DNA from: CAYFUF01 sp964346245
Lineage (GTDB): Bacteria; Bacillota; Clostridia; Tissierellales; Peptoniphilaceae
Reading direction: 5' to 3'
DNA: 23,541 nt
Assembly (NCBI GenBank): GCA_964346245.1
Contig: CAYFUF010000022.1
Span: 1 to 23,541 of the forward strand
Of this stretch, positions 6,309 through 13,974 are shown in pieces (position 1 is the stretch's first letter; the number at the start of each line of letters is the position of its first letter). The translations under genes were made by a program, and so were the position numbers. Under the pieces are notes generated by a model, which worked only from the letters and a program-made list of their open reading frames with translations, did no database searches and had not been told where the DNA came from.

Positions 6309-7250
6309 TTAGTTGAGCCTAATGTAGTAGGTGGCTTTGCCCGATCCTTCTCGTTTTAGGTCGCCAGCATCGACCAGCTTCCGAAGAGAATCCTCGATGG
6401 AGCTGATGCTGAGGGAAGGACATAGTTCCCTGATATCCTGCTTTGTAAATTGACCAATTTTATTCTGAGTTGCCTTCCTGACCATGTCGACAGCAGGATG
6501 CTTGTTTTCTACAATGGAAAATCTGTCCTCAAAATCCTTATTAGCAGCCAAAACGATGCCAAGAAAATACTTGATGAAGGGCAGGGTATCTTCTGCTCCT
6601 TCATGCCAACCGAGCTGCGACTGAGCAAGAGCACTGTAATACAGATCCTTGTTCTCGGCGATTTTTTTCTCTAAAGAGATATATTTTGCCACATAAAAAC
6701 CACTGCGATATAGGAGAAGTGTTGTAAGCAAGCGGCTCATTCTGCCGTTTCCATCGTTGAAAGGATGGATGCAGAGGAAGTCATGAATAAAGATGGGAAT
6801 CGCAATGAGCGGCTCGACTTCAAAGTTTCCAATAACCCGATTGTATTCTTCGCAGATTCTATCAAGCGCCTCCGGCGTTTCATGTGGCAAAAGAGGTGTA
6901 AATAAAGTCTCTGTATGGCCATCCGAATAAGTAGCACTGATATAATTCTGAACATTTTTCGTCTGCCCAGCCATTGGATTATTCATATGGCTGTACATGA
7001 TTTTATGCAGCTGAAGAATATAATTTCTTGAAATCGGCATTGTGTCAAAGCTTTCATGGATGGTATTGAGAACATCTCGATAGCCTATAATTTCCTGCTC
7101 ACCACGATTACGAGGCTGTGTCTTTTCCTCTACCAGCTGCCTGATACGTGCGCTGGTCGTTACGATACCCTCAATAGCATTTGATTCTTCGGTACTTTGT
7201 ATCTTAGCAATCTCAACCAGCTTCTCTAATTCATCTGGACGCTGCTTCAA
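6309..7250 (-). CDS. Fic-domain protein (AMPylase type), 5'-truncated, possibly a pseudogene
   Basis: Fic enzymes transfer AMP or similar groups to target proteins. The complete motif HPFNDGNGRMSR is at residues 162-173 of this frame. The inhibitory motif S-x-x-x-E-G (SNAIEG, residues 23-28) marks a self-inhibited class II Fic, and a C-terminal winged-helix region (about 255-313) follows. No ATG begins the frame. The first start is TTG at 7250, with GGAG six bases upstream. Recognisable family sequence continues upstream (REQKWDSDILGYIAAIYKEA) to about 7340, where it runs straight into the terminator of the neighbouring gene and a TAG at 7362-7364. So the native start, leader and promoter are missing. 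It might be expressed weakly from TTG, or be dead. Confidence 0.8.
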   Translation of the reverse strand: MKQRPDELEKLVEIAKIQSTEESNAIEGIVTTSARIRQLVEEKTQPRNRGEQEIIGYRDVLNTIHESFDTMPISRNYILQLHKIMYSHMNNPMAGQTKNVQNYISATYSDGHTETLFTPLLPHETPEALDRICEEYNRVIGNFEVEPLIAIPIFIHDFLCIHPFNDGNGRMSRLLTTLLLYRSGFYVAKYISLEKKIAENKDLYYSALAQSQLGWHEGAEDTLPFIKYFLGIVLAANKDFEDRFSIVENKHPAVDMVRKATQNKIGQFTKQDIRELCPSLSISSIEDSLRKLVDAGDLKREGSGKATYYIRLN

Positions 7251-7343
7251 GTATTGCTCCTGCTTACCAGCCTCTTTATAGATAGCTGCGATATAGCCAA
7301 GGATATCAGAGTCCCATTTCTGTTCCCTAATTTGAGTGTATAG

Positions 7344-7381
7344 AAAAAGTCCGGTAGCTTTCTACAAGTCACCGGACTTTT
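7344..7381. terminator. Bidirectional terminator behind the DUF951 gene
   Basis: A perfect 9-bp stem, AAGTCCGGT (7347-7355) with ACCGGACTT (7371-7379), has a 15-base loop and T tracts on either strand. It begins directly after the minus-strand DUF951 stop. The remnant Fic reading frame starts at its far edge, so it marks the right junction of the AT-rich patch. Confidence 0.85.
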
Positions 7382-7382
7382 C

Positions 7383-7616
7383 TTAGTTTGTGGAATCTTC
7401 TTCGGGCTGGTAATTCGCAAAGGTAAGCCATTTTCCGTCGATAAGGATTTTTCGGATGCGGCGGTCGAAGTCAATGCGCTTGAGCCAGACGACCTTCTTG
7501 CAGCCATCGCATTCCAGTTTGATATCGACGCCGGTGCGGAGGATGGCCCAGCGGTTTTCACCGCAGGGGTGCCCCTTCTTTAGGGTAACGACATCGCCTA
7601 CTTTATATTTGCTCAT
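7383..7616 (-). CDS. DUF951 family protein
   Basis: This is a 77-aa small cytosolic protein of the DUF951 family, conserved in Firmicutes, with no established function. Family features are KVGDVVTLKKGHPCG near the N-terminus, the second cysteine pair in ECDGCKKVVWLKR, and FDRRIRKIL. Together the cysteines could bind zinc. GAGGTGG precedes ATG 7616. Upstream in-frame starts up to 7628 overlap the same ribosome site and are less likely. The start lies inside the last codons of the mscS-type gene in a different frame (14 bp of overlap), so the two are translationally coupled. That pairing is common in related genomes. Confidence 0.85.
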   Translation of the reverse strand: MSKYKVGDVVTLKKGHPCGENRWAILRTGVDIKLECDGCKKVVWLKRIDFDRRIRKILIDGKWLTFANYQPEEDSTN

Positions 7617-8439
7617 CATCCACCTCATTTAGGGTAACGCTACTGTTGATGCCAACGTGGTCAAGCTCCTTAAGAAAAAGCTCACGCAGGGTTCTCTCCC
7701 CTGTCCACTGGTTGCCAGGCTTGGTCATGCCGCCGACGTTGACCTGGTAGGTGAACTCGTTTAGGGCAGCGACTCCGATGTAGTAGGGGTGCTTGGTGAA
7801 GAGGTCAGGATAGTCTCTTTGGGTAATTTGGGCTACCCGGTCGACCGTGTCTTTCACCTGATCAACGGATAGGTCGTAGGGAATGGGCAGGGAGACATCG
7901 CACTGGATGTCCCTTCGGACAAAGTTTGCGATGGTTTTAATTTCGGAGTTGGGGATGCTGTAGATTGCCCCCGAATAGGCCTGGATGAGGGTGCGGCGCA
8001 AATGGATGGCAATGATGGTGCCTGCATAGTCGCCTTGGAGGACGACGTAGTCGCCCACGTTGATTTCATCGTCCAAGATGAGGAAGAAACCGGAGATAGC
8101 GTCGGCAATGATTGCCTGAGCACCAAAAGCTAGAGCGACACCACCTACGCCGGCAGCGGCGATGATGGAAGTGGTGTTGATGCCGAAGAGGTCCAAGATG
8201 AGGGTAATCATGACAAAGTAGATGACCGCCCGCAGGACGTTGTAGAGCAGGTTGTTTACGGTCTTCGCCTTGTTGCTGGATATCTTGGTCAGGTTCTTTT
8301 CGTTAAAACGGTTAAGGATGTAGCGGATGATGGACATGACGACCCAGGTGGCTAAGAGGATGACCAGTATAGCCAAACCCTTGCCTATCCAGTTAAGTTG
8401 TCCATTATCGTGATACAGAAGGTCTCGGATTGCAGCCAA
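7603..8439 (-). CDS. MscS-family mechanosensitive ion channel (YkuT-like)
   Basis: This is a 278-aa small-conductance mechanosensitive channel, which opens under membrane tension to release solutes on hypo-osmotic shock. Three hydrophobic segments are seen at about 17-40, 66-88 and 90-120. The last is the pore helix, with the Gly/Ala pattern AAAGVGGVALAFGAQAII. The beta domain motif DDEINVGDYVVLQGDYAGTI and the MscS C-terminal alpha/beta domain follow. The start is TTG at 8439, with GAGAGG six bases upstream, and no better ATG lies nearby. It shares a message with the DUF951 gene that overlaps its end, and a terminator precedes it, so it should have its own promoter in 8440-8528, though I cannot place one with confidence. 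Confidence 0.92.
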   Translation of the reverse strand: MAAIRDLLYHDNGQLNWIGKGLAILVILLATWVVMSIIRYILNRFNEKNLTKISSNKAKTVNNLLYNVLRAVIYFVMITLILDLFGINTTSIIAAAGVGGVALAFGAQAIIADAISGFFLILDDEINVGDYVVLQGDYAGTIIAIHLRRTLIQAYSGAIYSIPNSEIKTIANFVRRDIQCDVSLPIPYDLSVDQVKDTVDRVAQITQRDYPDLFTKHPYYIGVAALNEFTYQVNVGGMTKPGNQWTGERTLRELFLKELDHVGINSSVTLNEVDDEQI

Positions 8440-8528
8440 GTTTTCCTCTCTTTCTTCTTTTAACGCTAGGTTAATCGGTTTGGCAGCTAGACATGAATGC
8501 TGTCAGGACAGCTTGTTTGAGCTAGCTG

Positions 8529-8556
8529 AAAAGCTGGATGCTAAGTAAGATCCAGC
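8529..8556 (-). terminator. Terminator of the unknown membrane-anchored protein gene
   Basis: Read on the minus strand, GCTGGAT pairs with ATCCAGC (8550-8556 with 8533-8539) around 10 bases and is followed by TTTT. It lies just after the stop at 8565. A second perfect hairpin, GCTGTC-AG-GACAGC (8499-8512), sits in the mscS leader and has no T tract. Confidence 0.65.
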
Positions 8557-8564
8557 GGCTTAGC

Positions 8565-9749
8565 CTATTCAAAGCGTTGAATACCATTCTCAAAAAGTAA
8601 ATCGACAGACCCATCGGCATTCTCCAAAACGAAGAGAATAGGTGCCGTTTGCTCGGTTATTATCTGACCATCCTCGACAGTGGCGTAAAAATCATCGCCG
8701 ATGAGGAGGAGTTGCCCATTGGCATTGGCGACCTTGGATGGACTGAAGTCCAGTTGGTGGTCGGACAGCTTGGAGCCCTCCAGGCTGTAATAATGGAGCG
8801 TAGAGCCTGTCAACAAGACGACTTCGTTGGCAAAGATAGCGTAGGATGTGGGCTCTTGGAGCAGTTGTTGGGCCATAAGGTTGCCTTGATATACGATATA
8901 GAAATAGGAGTCGGTGATGAGTAAAGCGCTATCATCGGAAATCCACTCCACTTGCTGGAGAGTTTGGTCGGCTGTTGCGAAGCGGTAGCCGATTTCTTTT
9001 TCGCTGCCTAGGCTTAGGCGGTAGCGATTATGAGTTTTGTTTGAACCAGCCTCTTCCCCATCAGCGCTTTCGTCGGAGATCTCATCTTTTACATAAACCG
9101 GAAAACCATACTCATTTCGGACAACTTCCGGTGTCTTTAGAAAGGCTGCATCGATATCGTAGTGGAAGTCCCCTTGACTGGTAACTGGGCGGTTGAAGCC
9201 CTCCTCGATATAGGCAAGCTTACCCACTGGGCTGGTATCGTAAGCGATTGGCCGGCCTTCTAAGGGAAGGAAGGCGGTTCTTTCCAGAGATGGGTTGTAA
9301 GTGCGGATGCTGGAGGAAGTGTAGGCGATAAGGTGCGCCCCATCTCCCTCTATCCGGTCAATGTCGGTTGCCTCGATGGAGGCAAGGATGTTGCCGTTGG
9401 CCGGATCGATCGCTTCCAGCTGGTCATGAGGCAAGAGCAGGTAGAGGCGGTCAGTGGCGTAGACGAGTTGGAAACCATCTCGAGGAAGCTCTCTGGTGAA
9501 GCTGATTCCCCCATCTAGCTTTCTAGCAGTCAGAGTCAGATTGTCGACAAAGAAAAGCGTATCACCTATCCGGCCCAAGTCCGTCCAAGTGGTGGAAAAT
9601 TGACCACTTCTTACCTCTTCATCCTCTTTTTTTAAGGATTGTTGGACAAGAAAATAGAGGCCGATGATGACCGCAATGGCGACCAAGACCAAGCCTATCT
9701 GTTTGATTTTATTGGTGGACTTATCGTCTGGTCTTAAGTGATCTGTCAT
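8565..9749 (-). CDS. Membrane-anchored protein of unknown function, probable beta-propeller
   Basis: I do not recognise this 394-aa protein. A short charged N-terminus and one hydrophobic helix (about residues 15-36, IGLVLVAIAVIIGLYFLV) make it a signal-anchor protein with the rest outside the cell. The exterior is rich in short beta-strand phrases that recur about every 40-50 residues (FQLVYATDRLYLLLPHDQLE, HLIAYTSSSIRTYNP, SYAIFANEVVLLTGSTLHYY, GQLLLIGDDFYATVEDGQI). These suggest a WD40- or PQQ-like propeller, without the diagnostic signature residues. AAGGGAG lies seven bases before the ATG. It is monocistronic, between a -10 TATAAT and a terminator. A role in sensing or envelope assembly would be a guess. 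Confidence 0.65.
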   Translation of the reverse strand: MTDHLRPDDKSTNKIKQIGLVLVAIAVIIGLYFLVQQSLKKEDEEVRSGQFSTTWTDLGRIGDTLFFVDNLTLTARKLDGGISFTRELPRDGFQLVYATDRLYLLLPHDQLEAIDPANGNILASIEATDIDRIEGDGAHLIAYTSSSIRTYNPSLERTAFLPLEGRPIAYDTSPVGKLAYIEEGFNRPVTSQGDFHYDIDAAFLKTPEVVRNEYGFPVYVKDEISDESADGEEAGSNKTHNRYRLSLGSEKEIGYRFATADQTLQQVEWISDDSALLITDSYFYIVYQGNLMAQQLLQEPTSYAIFANEVVLLTGSTLHYYSLEGSKLSDHQLDFSPSKVANANGQLLLIGDDFYATVEDGQIITEQTAPILFVLENADGSVDLLFENGIQRFE

Positions 9750-9776
9750 GGTTAGCTCCCTTTTACAATCTTATCC

Positions 9777-9805
9777 ATTATACCACAGGGAAACTTGGTC
9801 TTTAA
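9777..9805 (-). promoter_or_regulatory. Promoter of the unknown membrane-anchored protein gene
   Basis: On the minus strand a perfect TATAAT (9782-9777) is preceded, 17 bp upstream, by a weak TTAAAG (9805-9800). The leader is about 30 bases and contains the AAGGGAG ribosome site. Confidence 0.55.
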
Positions 9806-9808
9806 GGG

Positions 9809-9836
9809 CAAAAAAACAGAGGCGAAAGCCTCTGTT
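9809..9836 (-). terminator. Terminator of the CNNM/HlyC gene
   Basis: On the minus strand AACAGAGGC-TTTC-GCCTCTGTT forms a 9-bp stem with a tetraloop (9836-9815), followed by a run of T. It lies 20 bp past the stop and just upstream of the next gene's promoter. Confidence 0.88.
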
Positions 9837-9855
9837 CTTGTTTATATTTCTCTTA

Positions 9856-11265
9856 TTAGCCCCTGTCTCTGTCATGCTTGCTATTTGGGCTGCTTTGATC
9901 TTGGTTGTCGTCATCGTCATCTGGATTGTAGAAAATCTTTACCCACTGGATACGCTTGTTTTCAATCTCCTCGATGTAGAAGCGGATGTTCTCAAACTCG
10001 ATGAAAGGTTTCTCCTCGTCATCGGGTATCCGACCCATCAGGTAGAAGAGCAAGCCGCCCAAGGTATCGAAGTCTTCCGTCTCCTCATCGATTTCTGAGC
10101 CGATATTGAAGTTGAGCTCCTTTATGGAGAGGGTTCCTTTGGCGTAGTAGGTGAAGGTGTTGGCCTTTTCGATTTCGGGCTCGTCGTGGTCGTATTCATC
10201 ATCGATGTCGCCGACAATTTCCTCGATCAGGTCTTCCATGGTGACGATACCAGAGAAGCCACCGTACTCGTCAATGAGGACGGCCATGTGTCGGTTGTCC
10301 TGTTGTAATTCATTGAAGAGGTCATTGATATTCTTACGCTCAGGCACAAAGTAGGCTGGGCGGACGATATTCTTGATGTTGATGTTGGCAAAACCTAGCT
10401 TGTAGGCCGCCTGAATGTAATCTTTAATGTAGAGAATGCCGATGACGTTGTCGATCTCGTCCTCATAGACCGGTATTCTCGAGTAACGAGCGCTTAAGAG
10501 CTCGTCAATATATTCGGTGTAGTCGTCCAGACAGTCGATAGCAAAGACCTCTGTTCTGGGCGTCATTATCTCTTCCGCAAACTTGTCATCGAAAGAAATT
10601 ACGGAATTAATCATCGCACTTTCCACAGTATTTATCAAACCTTGGCTTTGACCAACCTGCACAATGGATTTGATGTCGCTCATGGTCACTTGTTCTTCCA
10701 CTTCCTCCACGCTAACGCCCATCAGCTTGAGGACGCCGTTGGTAATCATGGAGAAAAGCTTAACCAGCGGGTTCAGCAATTTGGAGGCGACAGTGAGGAC
10801 ACCGACGGCCATATAGGCGAAACCTTCCGAATTCTGCAAAGCCAAACGCTTTGGCACCAATTCACCAAAGATAATCGTGATAAAAGAAAGGATTAGGGTG
10901 ATAACAACCGTAGCAATTCCTTGTGCGCTTGGAATGCCCATCTTCATAAAAAAGTCACCCAACTGATAAGAGATACCTGTTGCAGCAGATGCTGAGTTGA
11001 AGAAGCCAGCTAATGTAATACAGATTTGAATAACCGACAAGAAACGGGAAGGATCCTCCAGCAAAGCCAAAATCTTTCTTGCTTTCTTGTTTCCCTCTTC
11101 CGCTTTATCCCTCTGTTTACCAACGTCCACGTTGACGAGGGCCATCTCAGATGCTGCAAAAAAAGCATTTACTAAGATAAGTACTAATACAATAATTAAT
11201 TGAATCGCAAGACTCGAGCCATCCGACCCAGGGTCTGAAGCTTGCGCCACCTGCGCTCCGTCCAT
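9856..11265 (-). CDS. CNNM/hemolysin C-type transporter with CBS domains (CorC/HlyC family)
   Basis: This is a 469-aa integral membrane protein of the family linked to magnesium or other divalent cation efflux and often annotated hemolysin. Its order is an N-terminal DUF21/CNNM membrane domain (about 20-205, with ASEMALV and FGELVPKRLAL), a CBS pair (about 215-345, with IMTPRTEVFAID, YSRIPVYEDEIDNVIGILYI and AVLIDEYGGFSGIVTMEDL), a CorC_HlyC domain (about 360-445), and a very acidic tail containing DDDDD. GGAGG stands five bases before the ATG, and a strong terminator follows, so it is probably monocistronic. The 5' leader (11266-11466) contains the GGCTT/AAGCC hairpin near 11300. I see no recognisable magnesium riboswitch. 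Confidence 0.9.
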   Translation of the reverse strand: MDGAQVAQASDPGSDGSSLAIQLIIVLVLILVNAFFAASEMALVNVDVGKQRDKAEEGNKKARKILALLEDPSRFLSVIQICITLAGFFNSASAATGISYQLGDFFMKMGIPSAQGIATVVITLILSFITIIFGELVPKRLALQNSEGFAYMAVGVLTVASKLLNPLVKLFSMITNGVLKLMGVSVEEVEEQVTMSDIKSIVQVGQSQGLINTVESAMINSVISFDDKFAEEIMTPRTEVFAIDCLDDYTEYIDELLSARYSRIPVYEDEIDNVIGILYIKDYIQAAYKLGFANINIKNIVRPAYFVPERKNINDLFNELQQDNRHMAVLIDEYGGFSGIVTMEDLIEEIVGDIDDEYDHDEPEIEKANTFTYYAKGTLSIKELNFNIGSEIDEETEDFDTLGGLLFYLMGRIPDDEEKPFIEFENIRFYIEEIENKRIQWVKIFYNPDDDDDNQDQSSPNSKHDRDRG

Positions 11266-11466
11266 TCATTCCTCCTTGATAAGATATGTTACTTCTTTGG
11301 AAGGGCTTTTTTGAAAGCCTCTTTCCCATTCTGGGTTACAAACCGTCCAGAATACTACTAGTCTACCACAAAAAGGCGATATTCACTAAAAATAACAGCT
11401 TTAGCGGACACCACCTCTATATTTTTTCTTGTTTTTTTGTTTCGGGTCGTCTTCCATGGCCCTATC

Positions 11467-12354
11467 CTAAGCGAATATGCCTGCTGCCATCAGGATAATG
11501 AGCAGGATGGAGAGGGCAATTCGGTAGTAACCGAAAATCTTGAAGTCGTTGTTTTGGATGTAGGACATGAACTTGCGAATAACCAAATAGGCAACGATGA
11601 AGGACAGGATGAAGCCGATTAAGATAAGCAGCCATTGGTAGCCCGTGAAGTTGCCTAGGTTTTTGACCACCTTGAGGAAGGTTGCCCCCAGCATGGTTGG
11701 AATAGCGATGAAGAAGCTAAACTCGGCGGCGGCGATGCGGCTGGATCCGAGGAGCATGGCCCCAATAATGGTAGCGGCTGACCGGGAGGTGCCGGGAACC
11801 ATCGCCAGACATTGGAATAAGCCAATCAATAGGGCGGTCTGGTAGCTGAAGTCGTTGGCCGACTTATAGCGGACTTCCTGTCTTTTGGCGTTCCAGTTCT
11901 CGATGACAATGAGGAGGACACCGTAGACGAGGAGGGTGCCAATGACTACCTCTACCCGCATCAGGTGTTCATCGATGTAATCGTCAAAGAGCAGGCCTAG
12001 GACGGCGGCGGGGATGACGCCGACGATGACCTTCTTCCACAGGTCTACCGTCCTCTTATCGTAGTGCTTGATCCGGTACCAGGTTCTGGTTTGCCAATTC
12101 CAATCCTTGTATTTGGCAGGGGTTCGGCGGATGTCTAGCTTCTTTTCGCTGATAGGATTCAGGCGGTGGAAGAAGACGACGACAACCGACAGGATTGCCC
12201 CCAGCTGAATGATGATGTTGAAGGCGTTGGCAAAACTTGCGGGTTCTAAGGCAATAAACTCATTGACGACAATGAGGTGTCCTGTGGAGCTGACGGGCAA
12301 AAACTCAGTGATGCCCTCCACTATCGATAAGATGATTACTTTTAAAATATCCAT
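11467..12354 (-). CDS. uppP: Undecaprenyl-diphosphate phosphatase (UppP/BacA)
   Basis: The enzyme removes one phosphate from undecaprenyl diphosphate, recycling the lipid carrier for peptidoglycan and other wall polymers and giving bacitracin tolerance. The first active-site motif, EGITEFLPVSSTGHL, is at about residues 13-27. The second, VPGTSRSAATI, is near residues 190-200. About eight hydrophobic segments span the membrane, and the length (295 aa) is normal. ATG at 12354 is preferred over an in-frame TTG at 12360, because AAGGA lies seven bases before it. It starts two bases after the TGA of the TtcA-like gene, so the two are translationally coupled. I see no strong terminator after it. 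Confidence 0.95.
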   Translation of the reverse strand: MDILKVIILSIVEGITEFLPVSSTGHLIVVNEFIALEPASFANAFNIIIQLGAILSVVVVFFHRLNPISEKKLDIRRTPAKYKDWNWQTRTWYRIKHYDKRTVDLWKKVIVGVIPAAVLGLLFDDYIDEHLMRVEVVIGTLLVYGVLLIVIENWNAKRQEVRYKSANDFSYQTALLIGLFQCLAMVPGTSRSAATIIGAMLLGSSRIAAAEFSFFIAIPTMLGATFLKVVKNLGNFTGYQWLLILIGFILSFIVAYLVIRKFMSYIQNNDFKIFGYYRIALSILLIILMAAGIFA

Positions 12355-12356
12355 GT

Positions 12357-13292
12357 TCAATCCTTATAGTCTTGGAGAAAGCTGCGACGCTCGCCGTCCT
12401 TGGTGTAGCCTAAGACGGCATCGAAAGCGACATTTTCTCCGCTTCGAAAGATGGACATCTCCACGTTGGGATTGTCTTCTTTCATCCTTTTAATGAGATT
12501 TTTAATCTGCTGGCGCTGGGAGCTTTCGGGGGCTTGGGTCACGGTGCAGGCACAGTCCAAAGCCTTGAGGCCGGCGTAGTTGCGCCAAGCGATGATGTCC
12601 TCCTCGTGGACCAAGTAGAGGGGGCGTATCAGTTCCATATTGTCGAAGTTGGTGGAGATGAGCTTTGGCATCATGATCTTGTAGTTCCCTGACCAGAGCA
12701 CGTTGAGCAAGGTAGTCTCGATGACATCGTTAAAGTGGTGACCTAAAGCCAACTTGTTGCAGCCCAGCTCTTGGGCCTTGGCGTAGAGGAAGCCTCTTCG
12801 CATCCTGGCACACAGGTAGCAGGGCTTGCCCTTGGAGGCCTCGGACACCTCAAAGATGTTGGAGTCGTAGATGCGGGCGGGAATGCCCAGCCAAGCTAAG
12901 TTGAATTCCATCAGCTTGCGGTTGGCTTCGGCGTAACCTGGGTCCATACAGAAGAACTCCAAATCGAAGTCAAAGTCGCCATAAAGCTTGATGGCTTGAA
13001 AAAGTTTGGCCAAAAGCAGGCTGTCTTTGCCGCCGGATATGGCCACCCCTATCTTTTCCCCTTCCACAAAGAGCTCGTAATCGCGGATTGCTTTGGTAAA
13101 TCTTGAGGTCGTCCCCGCCCGAAACTTCTTCTGGAGGGCTCTCTCAATCTCATCTTTTGTCTTGAGCTCTTGCCCCCAGATGGCAAACTCCTCGGGATAA
13201 ACCAGCTTGACCTTGTCTTCGTGGCTCAGCTCTTGGGCATTGTCCACGCCAGCTGTCAAGCGGTCAATTCGTTCTAGTATTGTTTCAACCAT
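12357..13292 (-). CDS. TtcA-like PP-loop ATPase (tRNA 2-thiocytidine type)
   Basis: This PP-loop enzyme resembles TtcA, which thiolates cytidine 32 of tRNA using ATP and an iron-sulfur cluster. The ATP motif SGGKDS is at residues 86-91. Cys158-x-x-Cys161 and the later Cys247/Cys249 are suitable cluster ligands, and GHHFNDVIETTL is the usual mid-protein motif. At 311 aa it has about 60 residues before the conserved TTSRFTKAIRDY block, which is longer than some relatives. Its substrate cannot be decided by sequence alone. The ribosome site of the ATG at 13292 is weak. It is coupled to uppP downstream and lies 40 bp after the PPC protein gene, probably on one message. Confidence 0.82.
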   Translation of the reverse strand: MVETILERIDRLTAGVDNAQELSHEDKVKLVYPEEFAIWGQELKTKDEIERALQKKFRAGTTSRFTKAIRDYELFVEGEKIGVAISGGKDSLLLAKLFQAIKLYGDFDFDLEFFCMDPGYAEANRKLMEFNLAWLGIPARIYDSNIFEVSEASKGKPCYLCARMRRGFLYAKAQELGCNKLALGHHFNDVIETTLLNVLWSGNYKIMMPKLISTNFDNMELIRPLYLVHEEDIIAWRNYAGLKALDCACTVTQAPESSQRQQIKNLIKRMKEDNPNVEMSIFRSGENVAFDAVLGYTKDGERRSFLQDYKD

Positions 13293-13333
13293 TGATTATT
13301 CTTCACTGCTTCCTAAATTAAGCGTCTTTTCCC

Positions 13334-13756
13334 TTAGGAAAAGTCAAGGAGGTTAAGGCCGGTGACATCGTCCTTGTAGCGGTCGACTTCGCCCTCCATG
13401 ATTTGGACGACTAGCTCGCTAGTGCCTGAGATGACTGCCTTGTTGAGGTGCCCACCAACGACAGACCCGTCGAAGCGGCCAAAATTGCCATGCAGGTGGA
13501 TATATTCCTGACCATCCATGGTGGAGAAGTTGCCAGCCAGGCTGGTCAGCTCGAGCTCTTCCTTGTATTCATTCTGGTAGTACTTTTGCTCTTCCACGCT
13601 GTAGACGCCGATGGTTACATCGTCTGCTGCACCGATGCCGGAGACGGTTGCCAACTTGATCTTTTCAGCTTTGGCAAATTCCATGAGCTTTTCCACGAGT
13701 TCCTCGCCTCTATCGATGCGGACCATATAGGCGTTGCCACACTTCTTGTAAATCAT
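13334..13756 (-). CDS. PPC/DUF296 domain protein
   Basis: This is a 140-aa single-domain PPC (DUF296) protein. The same fold occurs in plant AT-hook DNA-binding proteins, but the bacterial stand-alone forms are uncharacterised and typically trimeric. The conserved histidines are visible in YIHLHGNF (about 85-92) and VVGGHL (99-104), consistent with a metal site. No AT-hook or other DNA-binding extension is present, so gene regulation should not be assumed. AAGGAG stands five bases before ATG. The start overlaps the stop of a small upstream ORF by ATGA. It is followed closely by the TtcA-like gene. Confidence 0.82.
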   Translation of the reverse strand: MIYKKCGNAYMVRIDRGEELVEKLMEFAKAEKIKLATVSGIGAADDVTIGVYSVEEQKYYQNEYKEELELTSLAGNFSTMDGQEYIHLHGNFGRFDGSVVGGHLNKAVISGTSELVVQIMEGEVDRYKDDVTGLNLLDFS

Positions 13757-13926
13757 GTTTGCTCCTTGTCTATTAGTTGGGTTATTGGTTTGGGTTTCCT
13801 GTTTAGGTTCTCTTGTTTATGTCTTGGGCTCCACGTTTCTTTGATGTGGTCTGCCCGAACTGTTTTGTGGGCAAGCTGGCTGAAAGCCACTCGCCCATTA
13901 ATCATAATATAGGGAGCCCGATTCAT
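13753..13926 (-). CDS. Possible small basic protein, 57 aa, unknown
   Basis: A 57-codon frame between trkH and the PPC gene begins ATG 13926 (MNRAPYIMINGRVAFSQL) and ends with a TGA overlapping the ATG of the PPC gene (ATGA). It is rich in Lys, Arg and His, with KPKP near the end, and has no signal peptide or membrane segment. The perfect stop/start overlap favours a real coupled gene. Against it, the only ribosome-like sequence (GAGGG) is 13 bases from the ATG, too far to be convincing. I recognise no family. Confidence 0.3.
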   Translation of the reverse strand: MNRAPYIMINGRVAFSQLAHKTVRADHIKETWSPRHKQENLNRKPKPITQLIDKEQT

Positions 13927-13974
13927 CAAACCAGAATGCCCTCTGCTATAAATTTTCCTGTTTTTGCTTGAAAA

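Noticed and set aside
11401..11457. 18-codon Lys-rich frame just after uppP
   Set aside because: The ATG has a possible AGGATAGGG before it, but 18 codons of low complexity are easily due to chance.
11266..11466. Magnesium riboswitch upstream of the CNNM gene
   Set aside because: There is only a short GGCTT/AAGCC hairpin. None of the conserved M-box or ykoK landmarks are visible.
13448..13912. 154-codon plus-strand frame opposite the PPC gene
   Set aside because: It is antisense to a well-supported gene, and its sequence is the usual shadow pattern without family features.
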